From Dendrobium chrysotoxum (Eukaryota; Streptophyta; Magnoliopsida; Asparagales; Orchidaceae): DNA of 64,000 bases. The stretch covers positions 95,909,264-95,973,263 of the forward strand of contig CM034314.1 in assembly GCA_019925795.1 (NCBI GenBank), written 5' to 3'. This document shows, piece by piece, positions 35,501 through 44,271 of this stretch. The translations under genes were made by a program, and so were the position numbers. The notes beneath the pieces are model-generated. The model was given only the letters and a program-made list of their open reading frames with translations. It did no database searches and had not been told where the DNA came from. Within the stretch, counting starts at the first letter, position 1; each line of letters starts with the position of its first letter.

Positions 35501-37046
35501 CTGATATGAAGCAACTGCAACCATCATATCAAAATCTTTTCTATAGATGTGAGTGCTTTTTTATTCAAATATTTTTATAATATGCTATATTATTTGCATT
35601 TAGGTCCAATCTAGACTCGAGATGATAGCAGTTCCCTTGTAAGATCCTCTACAGTAAAAAAACTGCTATCAGCTCCGCAGCTGAAATTAGCATTGGAGGC
35701 TTCTCCTATGACTTAGTTTCCTCAAGGAAGGTTGATTAATCACTTTTTGAAGGGATTGCATACACGTGCACCTATGAGTAAGAGGCACTAAAGACTATCA
35801 AATGCTCCTTGTTAGAGGAACATATCCAGCATGCAACAAAGATCATCAAGCTTACTCCAACATTTTGTTCATCTTCATATATCCTTCTTAAGAAATATTA
35901 CATGAGAAGCAAAATACGTCGTTTAATGATTTTTGTCCCCTATTTTTTTGAGTTGCTGGCAACCTACTACTGCCATACAGATCAGTGACTTGATGAAATG
36001 ACAGAATGGTCAATAGTGCCATGACGGAAGTTTGGAATTTTGTGATCAGTTTATTGAAATAATAAATTTTTTCTGATATTTAGGTTAGCTAAAAAGTATT
36101 TGAACTCTAAACAAAGCCTTCGACATATTCTATCACCAATGATCAATGGCATTTCTCTTTGAAATGTATATTGTGCTGATGAAAATCTTTTGAAATATGA
36201 CTAAGTTCGTCATTAGTGGATAAATAATCTCTTAAAATGTTATCATCGGAAGCTTGCTCGTCAGCTTTAATTCTTACGAGTTTCATTCTCTTTATCCAAA
36301 TTACTTACACCTTTTGTAGCCTGTTCAGCATAATCCCAGCTATTTATTTCCTTGCGCAGACATAACTATTAGCATAACTAAAACTGAAAACATAATATTT
36401 TCCATTCTTCAAATATTATTTAATTAGAACATTCTCAGATAGGAGAAAGTAAATTTAAATCAAATAAAACCTACAAGAAAATAAACTCAAATTAACTAAC
36501 CCGTGCAGCTCCCCTAGGATGAGCATGGTAGGTTGGTCCATCTTTGTTTTCCCCATACCAGTAGTAGGTTTCCGTTCTCTCATCAAACAAAATTCCACCT
36601 CCATGGGCTTGAATAGGTTTTCCATCAGTATCCAACCAAAGCTTTCCTGGATAGAAATGCTTGCTATCATTCATTTCCCTTGTTGGTCCTGTTGCAGACT
36701 TTTGATCAGGGAAGAAATAAAGCCTCAACTCAGAAGACTCGTCGAGAAACTCATCAATTACAGTATGTTGCTTTCTTGGTCCCTTTCTTCTAAGAGCACG
36801 TGGATTCCTCTTGCTACGCGGAGCTGGTAGATGAAATTCTTCTTCTTCAATTTCTTCTAATTCTTGGGTAAAATGATGGTTGCTCGATTTGACTCTGTTC
36901 TCGTCATCATTCTGATTGATTTGGGAAATGAAATAGATCGTGAGAATGCATCCCACAAGGCTCCACAAAACAACTGACACAGAACATCTACTTCCTGCAT
37001 TGCAATGGAAACCAGATGATTTCCTGTGTTTGATCCTCATCCTCAT
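17563..37046 (-). CDS. Golgi GH43 exo-beta-1,3-galactosidase (GH43A/GH43B-like)
   Basis: Coding exons are 36501-37046 and 17563-18411, joined in phase 0 at 'GAAR|VDIIGVSC', with GT donor 36500-36499 and AG acceptor 18413-18412. The product is 464 residues, close to Arabidopsis GH43A/GH43B, Golgi enzymes that remove beta-1,3-galactose from arabinogalactan-protein glycans. It is a type II membrane protein: basic N-terminus, membrane anchor at about residues 22-41, stem with an acidic EEIEEEE patch, then the five-bladed GH43 domain. Likely active-site residues are Glu329 (in HREAPA) as acid, Asp280 (in SRDMT), and Gln389 (in AQST) in the base position, as known for exo-beta-1,3-galactanases that lack the usual Asp base. 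I chose the ATG at 37046; the open frame runs upstream without another ATG. No stops interrupt it. Confidence 0.95.
19929..21803 (+). mobile_element. Non-autonomous Ty3/gypsy-like LTR retrotransposon (element A)
   Basis: A complete short insertion of 1,875 bp. The target duplication is TCCTC (19924-19928 and 21804-21808). The left LTR (19929-20233) starts TGATACGGCGGGAG and ends ATATCA. The right LTR (about 21208-21803) is longer because it keeps about 280 bp (21375-21660) missing from the left one. A primer site resembling tRNA-iMet (GGTATCAGAGC) follows the left LTR, and a polypurine tract TTTGGGGGGGAAG (21192-21204) precedes the right LTR. The interior has a partial gag fused to the very end of pol; RT, RNase H and integrase are absent. 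Confidence 0.9.
20264..21207 (+). pseudogene. gag fragment fused to pol end in element A
   Basis: One frame opens at ATG 20264 (MAPKKVDVLESKVEQ, a coiled-coil-like start typical of these gag proteins). It is interrupted by two TAG codons in the same frame (20441-20443 and 21002-21004). The second sits in 'FEGEDAYG*MYRLEMYL', where related gag proteins have Trp, so a single base change made it. The frame continues to 'LCLEGKALGWFQW' of the gag core. It then jumps, still in frame, to a pol-terminal phrase 'FHLEDKVRLWGG' close to the polypurine tract. The protein could not assemble a functional particle alone. Confidence 0.75.
21982..23130 (+). repeat. 5' LTR of element B
   Basis: 1,149 bp. Contains a (TTCCCC)n patch (about 22307-22337) that differs in copy number from the right LTR, and TATAAATATAAC near 22614-22625 as a possible promoter. 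The 85-codon frame at 22707-22964 is repeated in the other LTR and is not a gene. Confidence 0.95.
23797..24610. mobile_element. Tourist-like (PIF/Harbinger) MITE nested in gag
   Basis: Left end GGTGCTGTTTGGTTG, right end AACCAAACAGTCCC, flanked on both sides by TTA (23794-23796, 24611-24613). 814 bp is long for a MITE; the extra length comes from a GGTGGC-rich minisatellite inside it (24141-24402). Subterminal sequence (GTAAAGTAAA / TTTACTTTAC) is also inverted. There is no transposase. It is younger than the retrotransposon that hosts it. Confidence 0.85.
24141..24402 (+). repeat. GGTGGT/GGTGGC minisatellite
   Basis: Strongly G-rich on the plus strand, built of units such as GGTGGTTGCCGGTGGTGGCG in higher-order copies of about 60-70 bases. 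All long frames across it, in several registers and both strands, come from the repeat. Runs of GG spaced by one to three bases could form G-quadruplexes. Confidence 0.9.
25280..26690 (+). pseudogene. pol remnant of element B: protease end, RT start, RNase H end, integrase
   Basis: 'HILLGRHWQYD' (about 25440-25470) is the end of the protease. The RT domain begins ('MRNIQHHIDLIPGATLPNLP', then 'KQVTDLL') but is cut at about 25895. It is joined to the last part of RNase H ('VADALSRRS', about 25982-26008). The polymerase active site and most of RNase H are therefore missing. The integrase keeps its HHCC zinc finger (LH, EHFG, CKICQ) and first two catalytic Asp residues (SMDF; SDRE). It is lost after 'SHFWRTLWAKL' near 26665, so the third catalytic Glu is absent. 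Confidence 0.85.
26690..27075 (+). pseudogene. Integrase C-terminus with chromodomain, element B
   Basis: Reads 'TNAYLLDLP' of the integrase tail, then an acidic linker. A chromodomain follows at about 26878-27010 (core KRFLAKWMNRPLTDCTWMDA, with the aromatic and acidic positions of the fold). It stops at 27073-27075, right at the LTR boundary. The chromodomain places the element among the chromoviruses. Confidence 0.8.
27073..28234 (+). repeat. 3' LTR of element B
   Basis: 1,162 bp, aligned end to end with 21982-23130. It carries a short extra direct repeat around 27550-27595 (GCTGGCT...CCCGTGG phrase) and a shorter TTCCCC patch. Otherwise only scattered substitutions are seen, suggesting a fairly recent insertion. 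Confidence 0.95.
28540..29720 (-). pseudogene. L1-type LINE ORF1 remnant (DUF4283 plus zinc knuckle)
   Basis: Across shifted minus-strand frames I can follow a plant LINE ORF1-like order. First is 'DRHAIIRFSLEVDYNKF' (about 29470-29425), the core of DUF4283; then a 'WVAFPTF' block (about 29350-29330). A decayed zinc knuckle 'SFYSCKTFGHKYSECF' (about 29115-29065) follows, with the first Cys replaced by Tyr. Numerous stops make it a fossil. The same domain pair also occurs in a few other plant mobile proteins, so the family is probable rather than certain. Confidence 0.5.
30076..30414 (-). CDS. Unidentified ORF within the GH43 intron
   Basis: 112 codons with an ATG start (MEIPEWNYGLVHDNQGQVD) and TAA/TGA-bounded end. 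The composition looks like real protein rather than repeat: mixed hydrophobic and charged residues, a possible amphipathic segment 'YVDRIQIALVDVIDEQRSKG', a Thr/Pro-rich linker, then 'YIVHILNIITGSILKQADKI'. I recognise no family. Its position beside retrotransposon debris and just left of an LTR-like tract suggests part of a mobile element or a captured gene fragment. No splice partners are evident. Confidence 0.35.
   Translation of the reverse strand: MEIPEWNYGLVHDNQGQVDIFRSPFFNVGFDFDNTIEEYVDRIQIALVDVIDEQRSKGHWIITRRPTSTTTPTTSPHSVEGYIVHILNIITGSILKQADKIRRRVFPESQEG
30640..31620 (-). repeat. Possible LTR and adjoining element fragment, minus orientation
   Basis: On the minus strand 31400-31220 reads like an LTR core: TATTTAAAGCCC (TATA-like), a leader, then 'GAGCTTGTGAGTTTTGTGGA'. 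30640-31200 is G-rich on the plus strand, with alternating AATTTGAATT phrases as found in some gypsy LTRs. 31610-31510 (minus) reads 'IDEDITTWKVYRRRG' and may be the end of an element ORF. No matching second LTR was found. Tentative. Confidence 0.3.
31620..32600. other. Intron stretch, nothing recognised
   Basis: Part of the GH43 intron. Several 60-65 codon minus-strand frames overlap here (31603-32070), which may reflect an old, decayed mobile-element ORF, but no domain is identifiable. Confidence 0.4.
32604..32960 (-). mobile_element. RTE-type LINE, 3' end fragment
   Basis: Minus strand reads 'RNEHILEKFGVAPVENKI', 'RLRWFGHI' and 'RGRPKKT', the conserved C-terminus of plant RTE reverse transcriptases. 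The 3' block containing CCCCACGTAGTGGGATAAAG and a GTTGTTGTT tail at 32604-32625 follow. It is 5'-truncated and carries a few stops. Confidence 0.8.
32970..36490. other. Intron stretch with one dispersed repeat, otherwise unrecognised
   Basis: AT-rich part of the GH43 intron. 33950-34260 matches 38500-38800 (phrases on 'TATAGTCRAA', 'GATGAGACAAACC', 'GATTCGAGYCC'), so it belongs to the dispersed family described there. Small frames at 33146-33349 and 35164-35436 have no recognisable domain. Confidence 0.45.
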
Positions 37047-37076
37047 TCTCTCCCTTTTACTTACCTCCAAGACAAT

Positions 37077-37980
37077 GCTGCATTAAAGAAAATACAGCCT
37101 ATGTAGTTCCAAACTAAACACAACCAATTGACATTTTGCAGTGCTCTAAATTTGCAAGAATCATTGCATGTTGATGAGAAGGAATTAGTCAAAAAGTGGA
37201 TAGCGTCATGCATAAATAGCATAAAACCAATTGATTGGTTCAAAAAATCAAGTTTTGATGGGCGATGGAACAGTACTACTAGATCACTAGTGGTGTAAGC
37301 TAATTTAGTTGATAAAAATTTTAGAAGTTGTTTGAGAAGTTTCTGTGATCTAATCACGCCTTCATCACAAACTTTCCCAAGAGAAAAAGACAGTAGAATT
37401 AACAAAAAAGGAATATCTTGATAAAATTCAAAATCTGGTTTTGCTTAAATTAGTATATTTCTTCACTGGTGCAAAAATGCCAAACATTTTATCACCAAAG
37501 CTGCCGCTTAGCCTAAACTTATCCAAAGGGAAAACATTAATATCTTAAAGCACTTCAACATATTCAAGATCCTCAATCCAAATCCCGAAAACCCTGGATA
37601 ATGTAAAAAAAAAACCGCAGTTCCAACTTCCAACTATGATAAATTGAAATTAAAGCTACAAACCACCCTCAAATCCGAAAACATTCACAGAAACTACAAA
37701 ACCATAACCCCAAAAGCGAATTCACACGCCCTTCAAGAACAGAAAATGGTAATCAAATCATCAAAATCAAAGCTTTCAACATGAAATCCAACCTACATAT
37801 CAGACAGACTCGAAGCAAAAACTCCTGTTTTGTCAACGCACCTGACTGAAAAGGCCCTGATCTCCCTGTCTCCGCCATTTTAAGAATATTCATCAAACTC
37901 AATCAATCGCAGCTCTCTCCCTCTCGCACTCTAAACTCTGTGCCCTTCTTACCGCAGGAGGGAAGAATCTTATAAAAGCT
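37077..37980 (-). promoter_or_regulatory. GH43 5'UTR with intron, and core promoter
   Basis: A leader exon (about 37945 down to 37842) ends CAGTCAG before a GTGCGT donor. The intron 37841-37078 closes at ATGCAG, giving a 5'UTR intron of 764 bp. A TATA-like TTTTATAAG at about 37972-37980 (minus strand) would set the start near 37945. The leader contains an upstream ATG (MAETGRSG...) whose frame, after splicing, stops just before the main ATG, so it is a possible uORF. Confidence 0.55.
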
Positions 37981-38479
37981 CCATTTATCATAGATTAATT
38001 TGCCAACTTGTAATCCTCTTGAAAATCCTTTTTTTTTTCTGGAAGGTTATGCGTCTATATTAGGTAGGGTTTGGTGATTCGAAAATCGACTTGTGACTTA
38101 AAATCTGCGGCTGTTCTTATGATGTGCCGCTGTGATCTTCCTTCAATTTAACTTTTCGACAGAAAATTTCGTAGGGAAAGTAGAAAATTGCTCGTAATTG
38201 GTAGGGCTCAGACTTCTGAGGTCAAAACTTTGCTTTGGCATTAATTAAAGTTAGGTGATTTACATACATACTACAAACATATTAAATACTTACTTTTTTA
38301 TATTTCTTTATCCAATATATTAATTCATGAATTATATAATAATATTAATTTATTTAAAATATAATGTCTTTATACATATATATTAATGTAATTTAAATAT
38401 TAATATGTTATATAATTAAATATAATTTATGAGTTATATATGAAATATATAAAATATTTATAATATGTATATGATAGAT

Positions 38480-39188
38480 CACCAAAAATAGACTTGATCC
38501 AACACAAATTTTGAGGCATATACAAGTTAAAACATTCGAAATTAAATTTGGGATTATTTGAACTCTGATTTCAACAAACTCATAGTCAAAATGAACATCT
38601 CAAAGAGACGAACCTAACGACACTTAAATCGACCTGATTCGAGCCCGAATGGGTCAGAATCAAGAGTCTGAAACATATTCGAAAGATTCAAAGCATTAAT
38701 TGGATGACAAAATGATATCCAAATATGGCATGCTTATAGTCGAATCGAGCGGCTCGGCGAGACAAATCCAACGAGCCCAAGATTGCTGAATTCTGACATT
38801 GTAGCACTTAAACACTTGAAAAATGCTATATGATTAGAAGAATCAATACGGGTCATCTAATGGAGCACTCCAAACCTGCCCCTGGATCTTATCCATATTT
38901 ATAGGGTGTGCTACTCACAAAAATATATAAATATACCTCCACTTTCTACACAATGGGGACCTTTGGCTGGAAATTGGAGAGAGCTCTGAGGCTTCAAGAG
39001 CTCTAACACCACCGCAGACGAACCTCTGCCAACTGTCGATCGTCATCGGACTTCCACTTGATCATCATCAAACAACCACTCGGCACCCAACCGCAACCAA
39101 ACTTCCGCCCGACCATCATTGGATCACCACTCAACCATCAACTGTCACTGAACTACCACCCAGCTTTTGACCGATATCAAACTCCCCC
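38480..39188 (+). repeat. Dispersed repeat with GTCGCC minisatellite, left partner of an inverted pair
   Basis: 38500-38830 resembles 33950-34260 (direct) and, reversed, 41640-41945. 38880-38990 holds a CT/TATAAATA-like stretch, then the degenerate minisatellite of phrases like 'CCGTCGCCGGACTTCCGCC' to 39185. Together with 41180-41945 it forms an inverted pair. I cannot name the element class. Confidence 0.5.
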
Positions 39189-39898
39189 TAAGGGTGTCAA
39201 AATCTGACCAGACCCGGACCCAACTCGAAAAAATCCGGGGTTGGGTCAACCCGTTTGCCATACGGGTCAGGTTGAGGTTCAAGTTTTGGACCCATTTTTA
39301 CAATCAGGTCAGATTTGGGTTGATCCGGCAACCCAAAATCAACTCGGGTTGACCCGCAAGCCACAGATCTGCGCTCAAGTCCAATTCTAGTCCGAAGTCC
39401 TACACCCATCGCGCGTCCAAAGTCCGGCGTGGCTTCTGCCTTCTGGTGTCCCGCGTGGCGTCGGAGCTTTCGAGTATGCTCTGCTTCCTCCTTCTGTGAC
39501 TATAGATTATCATGATTGATGGCGACTTCTGCTTCCCACAGCAACGACGATGGCTTCCTTTTACCTTTTCCAGACTTGACTACCATGAGGCTTCCGCTTC
39601 CCACAGCAGCAACGGCAATGACGGCTTCCAATTCCCAACTACCGTGAGTGATGGCCTGACCTGACAGGTCCGACTTCCAATTCAGGCCTCTGCTCCGCTT
39701 GCAGCACCATTTACGCAGAGATGGAGATGAGTCCGAGGATTAAACCTTCGCGGGTCAGGTCAACTCGGTAACCTGCTCGGGTCGAGTCTAGGTTGGAATT
39801 CTGGGCCTGTTTGTAAAAATGGGTCGGGTTCGGGTTGACCTGTTTGAACCCGGGTCAGTCCGGGTTTGACCCGAACTAGACCCGTTTTGACACCCCTA
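39189..39898. mobile_element. hAT-like non-autonomous element
   Basis: Left end TAAGGGTGTCAAAATC, right end the complement of TAGGGGTGTCAAAACGGG. Both subterminal regions are packed with GGGTTGACCCG / GACCCG motifs in opposing orientation. The TAGGGGTGTCAAAA terminus is typical of hAT-derived plant elements. Flanks are C-rich and an 8-bp duplication is not clean, so the class is probable only. It sits inside the GTCGCC minisatellite (arrays on both sides). Confidence 0.6.
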
Positions 39899-39899
39899 C

Positions 39900-40165
39900 C
39901 CCCCCAATCGCTGGACCATCGCTCGGCCACCGATAGCCACCAGACTTCCGTCCGGCCATGAACCGTTGCCGAACTACCACCTAACCGTCGACCGTCGTCG
40001 GACTTCCGCCCAACCATCGCCCGACCACAACCTGGTCGCTGATCACTGTCGGACTCCTGGCTGGCCATCGTTAGATCACTACCTGTTCGCCGAACTTCTG
40101 CAACAGACGTTGTCGAACCTCAACTAGACCGTCGCCGGACCTTCGCCCAACTCTCCAAACTATTA
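39900..40165 (+). repeat. GTCGCC-rich minisatellite, continuation
   Basis: Same degenerate units as at 38990-39185 ('ACCGTCGCCGGACCTTCGCC' style). The hAT-like insertion interrupts the array. Confidence 0.65.
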
Positions 40166-40492
40166 TAATTCCACCGCCTCTAAGTCAAGAGATGAGTCAA
40201 CATTTGTAATTCATTCGAATTTAGTGGAATCTTTTCACTTGGGCAAGGCACCGTGGTTTTTCCCTCTTCAGGTTTTCCACATAAAAAAAAAGATCTAATA
40301 TTTTACTGCTCTCTCTCTCTCTCTCTCTCTCATAAATCACCTATTTGTGTTGTAATTCCACCGCCTCTAAGTCAAGAGATGAGTCAACATTTATAATTCA
40401 CTCGAATTTAGTGGAATCTTTTCACCTGGGCAAGGCACCGTGGTTTTTCCCTCTTTGGGTTTTCCATATAAAAAAAGATCTAGTGTTTTACT

Positions 40493-40543
<51 letters not shown>

Positions 40544-40625
40544 TCACCTATTGGTGTGCTTTCATGGATCACTAAGACGAAAAATTTATCCAATTTACCG
40601 CCATGAATATTCTAGCCCGCAACAG
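40164..40625 (+). repeat. Tandemly duplicated LTR-like tail with (CT)n tracts
   Basis: Units at about 40164-40350 and 40351-40556, offset 187 bp, share CCACCGCCTCTAAGTCAAGA, 'GGCAAGGCACCGTGGTTTTT', a 'TTTTCCAYATAAAAAAAGA' phrase and a CT run (40312-40331; 40494-40537). The segment ends 'CTAGCCCGCAACA'. The 'CACCGTGGTTTTTCCC...CATAAAA' phrase is a common plant LTR signature, so I read this as an LTR remnant related to 12812-13410. Confidence 0.6.
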
Positions 40626-40629
40626 TATA

Positions 40630-41180
40630 TAATCTGACATTGAAGTTAAAAATAAGAGCAATCATTTTCATATTTATTAAATTAATATATTCTTAGCATG
40701 TATTTGCTTTTTTTTATTTAAGAAATATGAGATGTATGAAAGTGATATAATAATATTATATTTATTATGATAAATATTAAAAAAAATTACAAATATATCA
40801 ATTTAAATCAATAGAGAAGATATTTTTCTAATAATAAAATAGAAACGTATCCAACTGCTAAACTTGTAACATAAGATATGAATAATGGTGAAGGGATATC
40901 ATATTTTGATGATACATTAATCTATGAGCTTTTAATAATTTCATCTAGGAAAGATTTACACTGAAAAAGAAAGTTGTTTAACTATTTTCTCTTTGGATTT
41001 TATAAAATCAATTTATGATTATTTGGTTTTAGAGATCAATGAGCAAGTTGGTAAAGAGTTCAATATGAGGGATTTAATTATGCAAAAGATTGTGAATGAA
41101 TTCAGGTAAAGACCAAAAAAAGATTTGATTTCAACCTTTAGCAAATTGATTCTAGTTTAATTAGGATGCTCACTCAATCA
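40630..41180. other. AT-rich stretch, nothing recognised
   Basis: Low-complexity AT-rich sequence, with no coding or repeat-family evidence. Around 40980-41160 there are short decayed phrases that could be old retroelement sequence. Confidence 0.4.
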
Positions 41181-41945
41181 GATGGTAATTCGACGGTGAT
41201 GATTAGGTGGCGAAGATTTGATGATGGTGATCGAACAATGGTCTAATGGCAATGGTCGAGCGATAATTTGATGACGGCGATCCAGCTGCAAATTACGATC
41301 CGATGATGATGATTGAGTGGTGGTTCATTGATGATGGCCAGGTAATGATTTGATGGCGACATTCAAGCAGTTGTCCGATGGTGGCCATCGAGCCATGGTA
41401 CAACCATGGTGGTGTTTAGGTTGAATTTATGTACTTTTCAATCATTTTAGTTCTCTTGAATTTCTAGTCAGGGTTCCTCTTCACGTAAAGAGTGAGGGTC
41501 TTTTTATAAATTTTTGAAAATGCATATCCCATAAATATGGAGAAAATCCAAAACCTTCACCTAGCGACATGTATAGATTCTCTTGATCATAGAACATTCG
41601 TTAATTATTTAGTTGCCTTATTATTTTCAAAACTAAGAGACATCTAGCTTGTTAGAATAGTCTTGTTGAGATGCCCGATTTGACTATAAATTTGCAAAAT
41701 TTGCAAATCATTTAACTTTCCAATCAATATCCACAAGTTTCTAACTTTGCTTCAAACTTTTAATATGGGCTTATTTGATCTCAGATCAAATCATTTTTTA
41801 CGTCATGGAGTTCATCTCATCAGGCTGGTCAATTTGACTATAATTTTGTTAAAATCAGAGTTTAGATTGTCCTAAATTTAATTATGAAGTTTCAGATTCA
41901 AATGTACATTGAGATTTGTGCTAGTCAAGCCAATTTTTGATAATG
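41180..41945 (-). repeat. Dispersed repeat with GTCGCC minisatellite, right partner of the inverted pair
   Basis: Reverse complement relation to 38480-39188. 41180-41410 carries minisatellite units in the opposite sense ('GATGGCGACATTC', 'GATGATGGTGATCGAAC'). 41400-41540 corresponds to the promoter-like stretch, and 41640-41945 to the outer part ('GATTTGACTATAAATTTGC', 'TTTGTGCTAGTCAAG'). Confidence 0.5.
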
Positions 41946-42711
41946 TATCAATAATATATGATTTTTATTTGGATTTTTATGCATTTAAATCTTTCATATC
42001 TAAATCTTTATATTTATTTTTATAACATCATAAAGAACATAATATCTCAAATACTCTCAATCACATAAAAATATATACATTAGAACATATATTTTATTTT
42101 AAAAAATATTAATATTAGTTATATTTTTTATATGATTTAAATATTTGAATGTTATATGAATAAACAAAAAATAGATATAAATAAATAAAAATCATGTGAG
42201 ATATAATGCCCCCTTTAAACTATCACATTTTAAAACTATAATAAATAAATGAATGATGAAAAATTAAAAAAAAAAGTATGATGACTCAATGAGAGATATT
42301 AAAACTAAAAATATAAAGCAAATCTTCAAAATATGATAATATAATCATTAAAATAGCTGTAAATCCTTTTAACTTACATGAAAAAACAAAAGTTTTGTAG
42401 AGCTAATTTTATGCAAAGATCCTTCATAAATTATTAATTATTGGAACCATCATAATCACACATAATTTAATTAATTTATACCATTGATGTATATATGTCA
42501 CATAGACATCATCCATTAACATAATCATTAAATTGTACCCATCACTATTTTAAATAGACTTAGACAATTTACATATAAATGTCAATGAAGGATCATAAAT
42601 AACCCAAAATAATCAAATATGTCACATTCACAGCCAACGATTAGCTGCCCAAAATAATTTAATATCTATAAATTATTAGAGCTTAGTTTCAACTGATAAG
42701 TGATGAGAAAC
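41946..42711. other. AT-rich intergenic stretch, nothing recognised
   Basis: No supported feature; many short A/T runs. Confidence 0.5.
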
Positions 42712-42842
42712 TAAAGCTTCGAGTGGGACAGTTTTTTTGTTGTTTTTTAAAATAATTTTTTAGAACAAAAATTTCTATTTCAATAAATTTTTGTACTAAA
42801 AAGCTGTTTTAGAAAGCAGAAAAAAATCGTCCCAAACTAAGC
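42712..42842. mobile_element. Fold-back MITE (family F1), copy 6
   Basis: Left arm GAGTGGGACAGTTTTTTTG, right arm AAAAAATCGTCCCAAAC; the core carries a short expansion around AAATTTCTATTTCAATAAATT. Boundaries are approximate. Confidence 0.65.
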
Positions 42843-43183
42843 ATAAAATAAATATAATATGTGCATACAATGAACAAAATCAAAGAAAAAAATATGTATG
42901 TACATATAGTGATAGAAGTATGTCATAAGCACACAATATATATTAGACATGTCGCACATATTTGAATAAATAAATAAAAAAAAGACATGTGACTTGATCA
43001 AATTTATACAAATGAATTGTTGATGTCTAATCTTGAAAGAAACTAAGATTTGTAATTTTATTTTCTTATTGTTATAAGAATGCATTATTGTACATTCTGT
43101 TATACGTATTTTTCTGAGATCGTATGTGCTATGTTATTCTAATATAGTTGATGTTTAGATATCAATTAGAAGTACAACGTATG

Positions 43184-43410
43184 ACCCCACCGGACTTAGC
43201 TGGGTTGGTGGGCGAGCATGGTTGGCAACCCTCCAACTCATGTTCGATTCTCCTCTCATGCGGCGTGATCCCTTAAGTGGGGAGAAAATAACTGTGGATC
43301 CTACACCTGTGGGGCTGATTGCTGGTAGGCTCACCGATGGATTAGTTATGCCGCCAAATATCTCCTATAAGATGATAGCGGGTAGATACCCCCGTTCCAA
43401 AAAAAAAAAA
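43184..43410 (+). mobile_element. tRNA-derived SINE, full-length copy
   Basis: The head resembles a pol III promoter: a box A-like TTAGCTGGGTTGG (about 43196-43208) and a box B-like GTTCGATTC (about 43243-43251). A body containing 'GTGGGGCTGATTGCTGGTAG' follows, then an A-tail at 43399-43411. Imperfect flanking repeats ACAACGTATG (43174-43183) and ACAACAGATG (43411-43420) fit LINE-mediated insertion. A second, 5'-truncated copy is at 49735-49895. The 82-codon frame over it is incidental. Confidence 0.75.
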
Positions 43411-43619
43411 ACAACAGATGTGGCTCTCCATAGTGCACTTATTTATTTCGAAATGGCTTATGCTACTTAGCATTCAATATATTTTAAGACATTTAATAAA
43501 ATTAAATATTTTTTATCAAATGATCTATTTAAATAATTTTATTATACTTTGCTTGTCATTGCTTGTATTTTTTATTTATTTGTGCACCTAATACATCATG
43601 CTTCTAAATTTAAATATGC

Positions 43620-43620
<1 letters not shown>

Positions 43621-43664
<44 letters not shown>
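43621..43664. repeat. (AAT)n microsatellite
   Basis: About 14 ATA/AAT triplets in a row. Confidence 0.95.
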
Positions 43665-43665
<1 letters not shown>

Positions 43666-44271
43666 GTTTATGTTATATATAACTATCATATATTTGTCAA
43701 TGACTAATAGATATATTAGTGTTCATTTTGTATTCTCATTTATGTATTCATGCATTATAAAAATAAAAAGAATGAATAAATATTTTTATTTAATTATTTT
43801 AGATTAAAATAAAGATAATTTATATATTAAAATTTTAGTTATGCTAATTCATTTTTCTTATTTTCACTCATTTAGAGGGAGCAATGAAATAATTCATATA
43901 TGTAGAAAAAATAAGTATTTTATTTTCTTCTCTTCTTTTTAAAAATCTTAATAAACAAATAGTCATTTTTTTAATTATTATTCCGTTTTGTTCTCTAATT
44001 TCAAAGCACAATTAAAAATATTAATTTATTTTTCTATTTATCAGGAATACGAAATTAAGCTCTCTCAAATACTAAAAAAAAAAAGAAAGAAAGAAAAAAA
44101 AAAAGGTTTTTATCTTTCTGTGCGCTTATATTCGCCGGGGAGCTCCGGAGGCTCGGCTCGGGAAGGAAGAAGGCGCTTGTCAAGACGGAACTGAAGGGGA
44201 AGGGATCTCATTTCTTTCTCCTATCTCTTTTTGGGCTAGTCCTTTCCTCTCGTCGAAGTTCTTTTTCTTCC

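Larger units (their letters stand above)
18412..36500 (-). other. 18,089-bp intron of the GH43 gene
   Basis: Bounded by GTTAGT at the 5' end and TTTTGTCAG at the 3' end. It contains two LTR retrotransposons in the opposite orientation to the gene, a nested MITE, LINE remnants and an unidentified frame, all listed separately. 18414-19928 holds nothing I recognise. Related plant genes have an intron at this position, so I infer that the intron is old and was enlarged by insertions. Confidence 0.9.

Noticed and set aside
36492..37070. GH43 start at 37070
   Set aside because: That codon is TTG, not ATG. The first in-frame ATG at 37046 gives a family-like length and N-terminus.
43181..43260. A tRNA gene at the SINE head
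   Set aside because: Box A/B-like motifs are present, but the sequence does not close into a convincing cloverleaf, and it is followed by the SINE body and A-tail.
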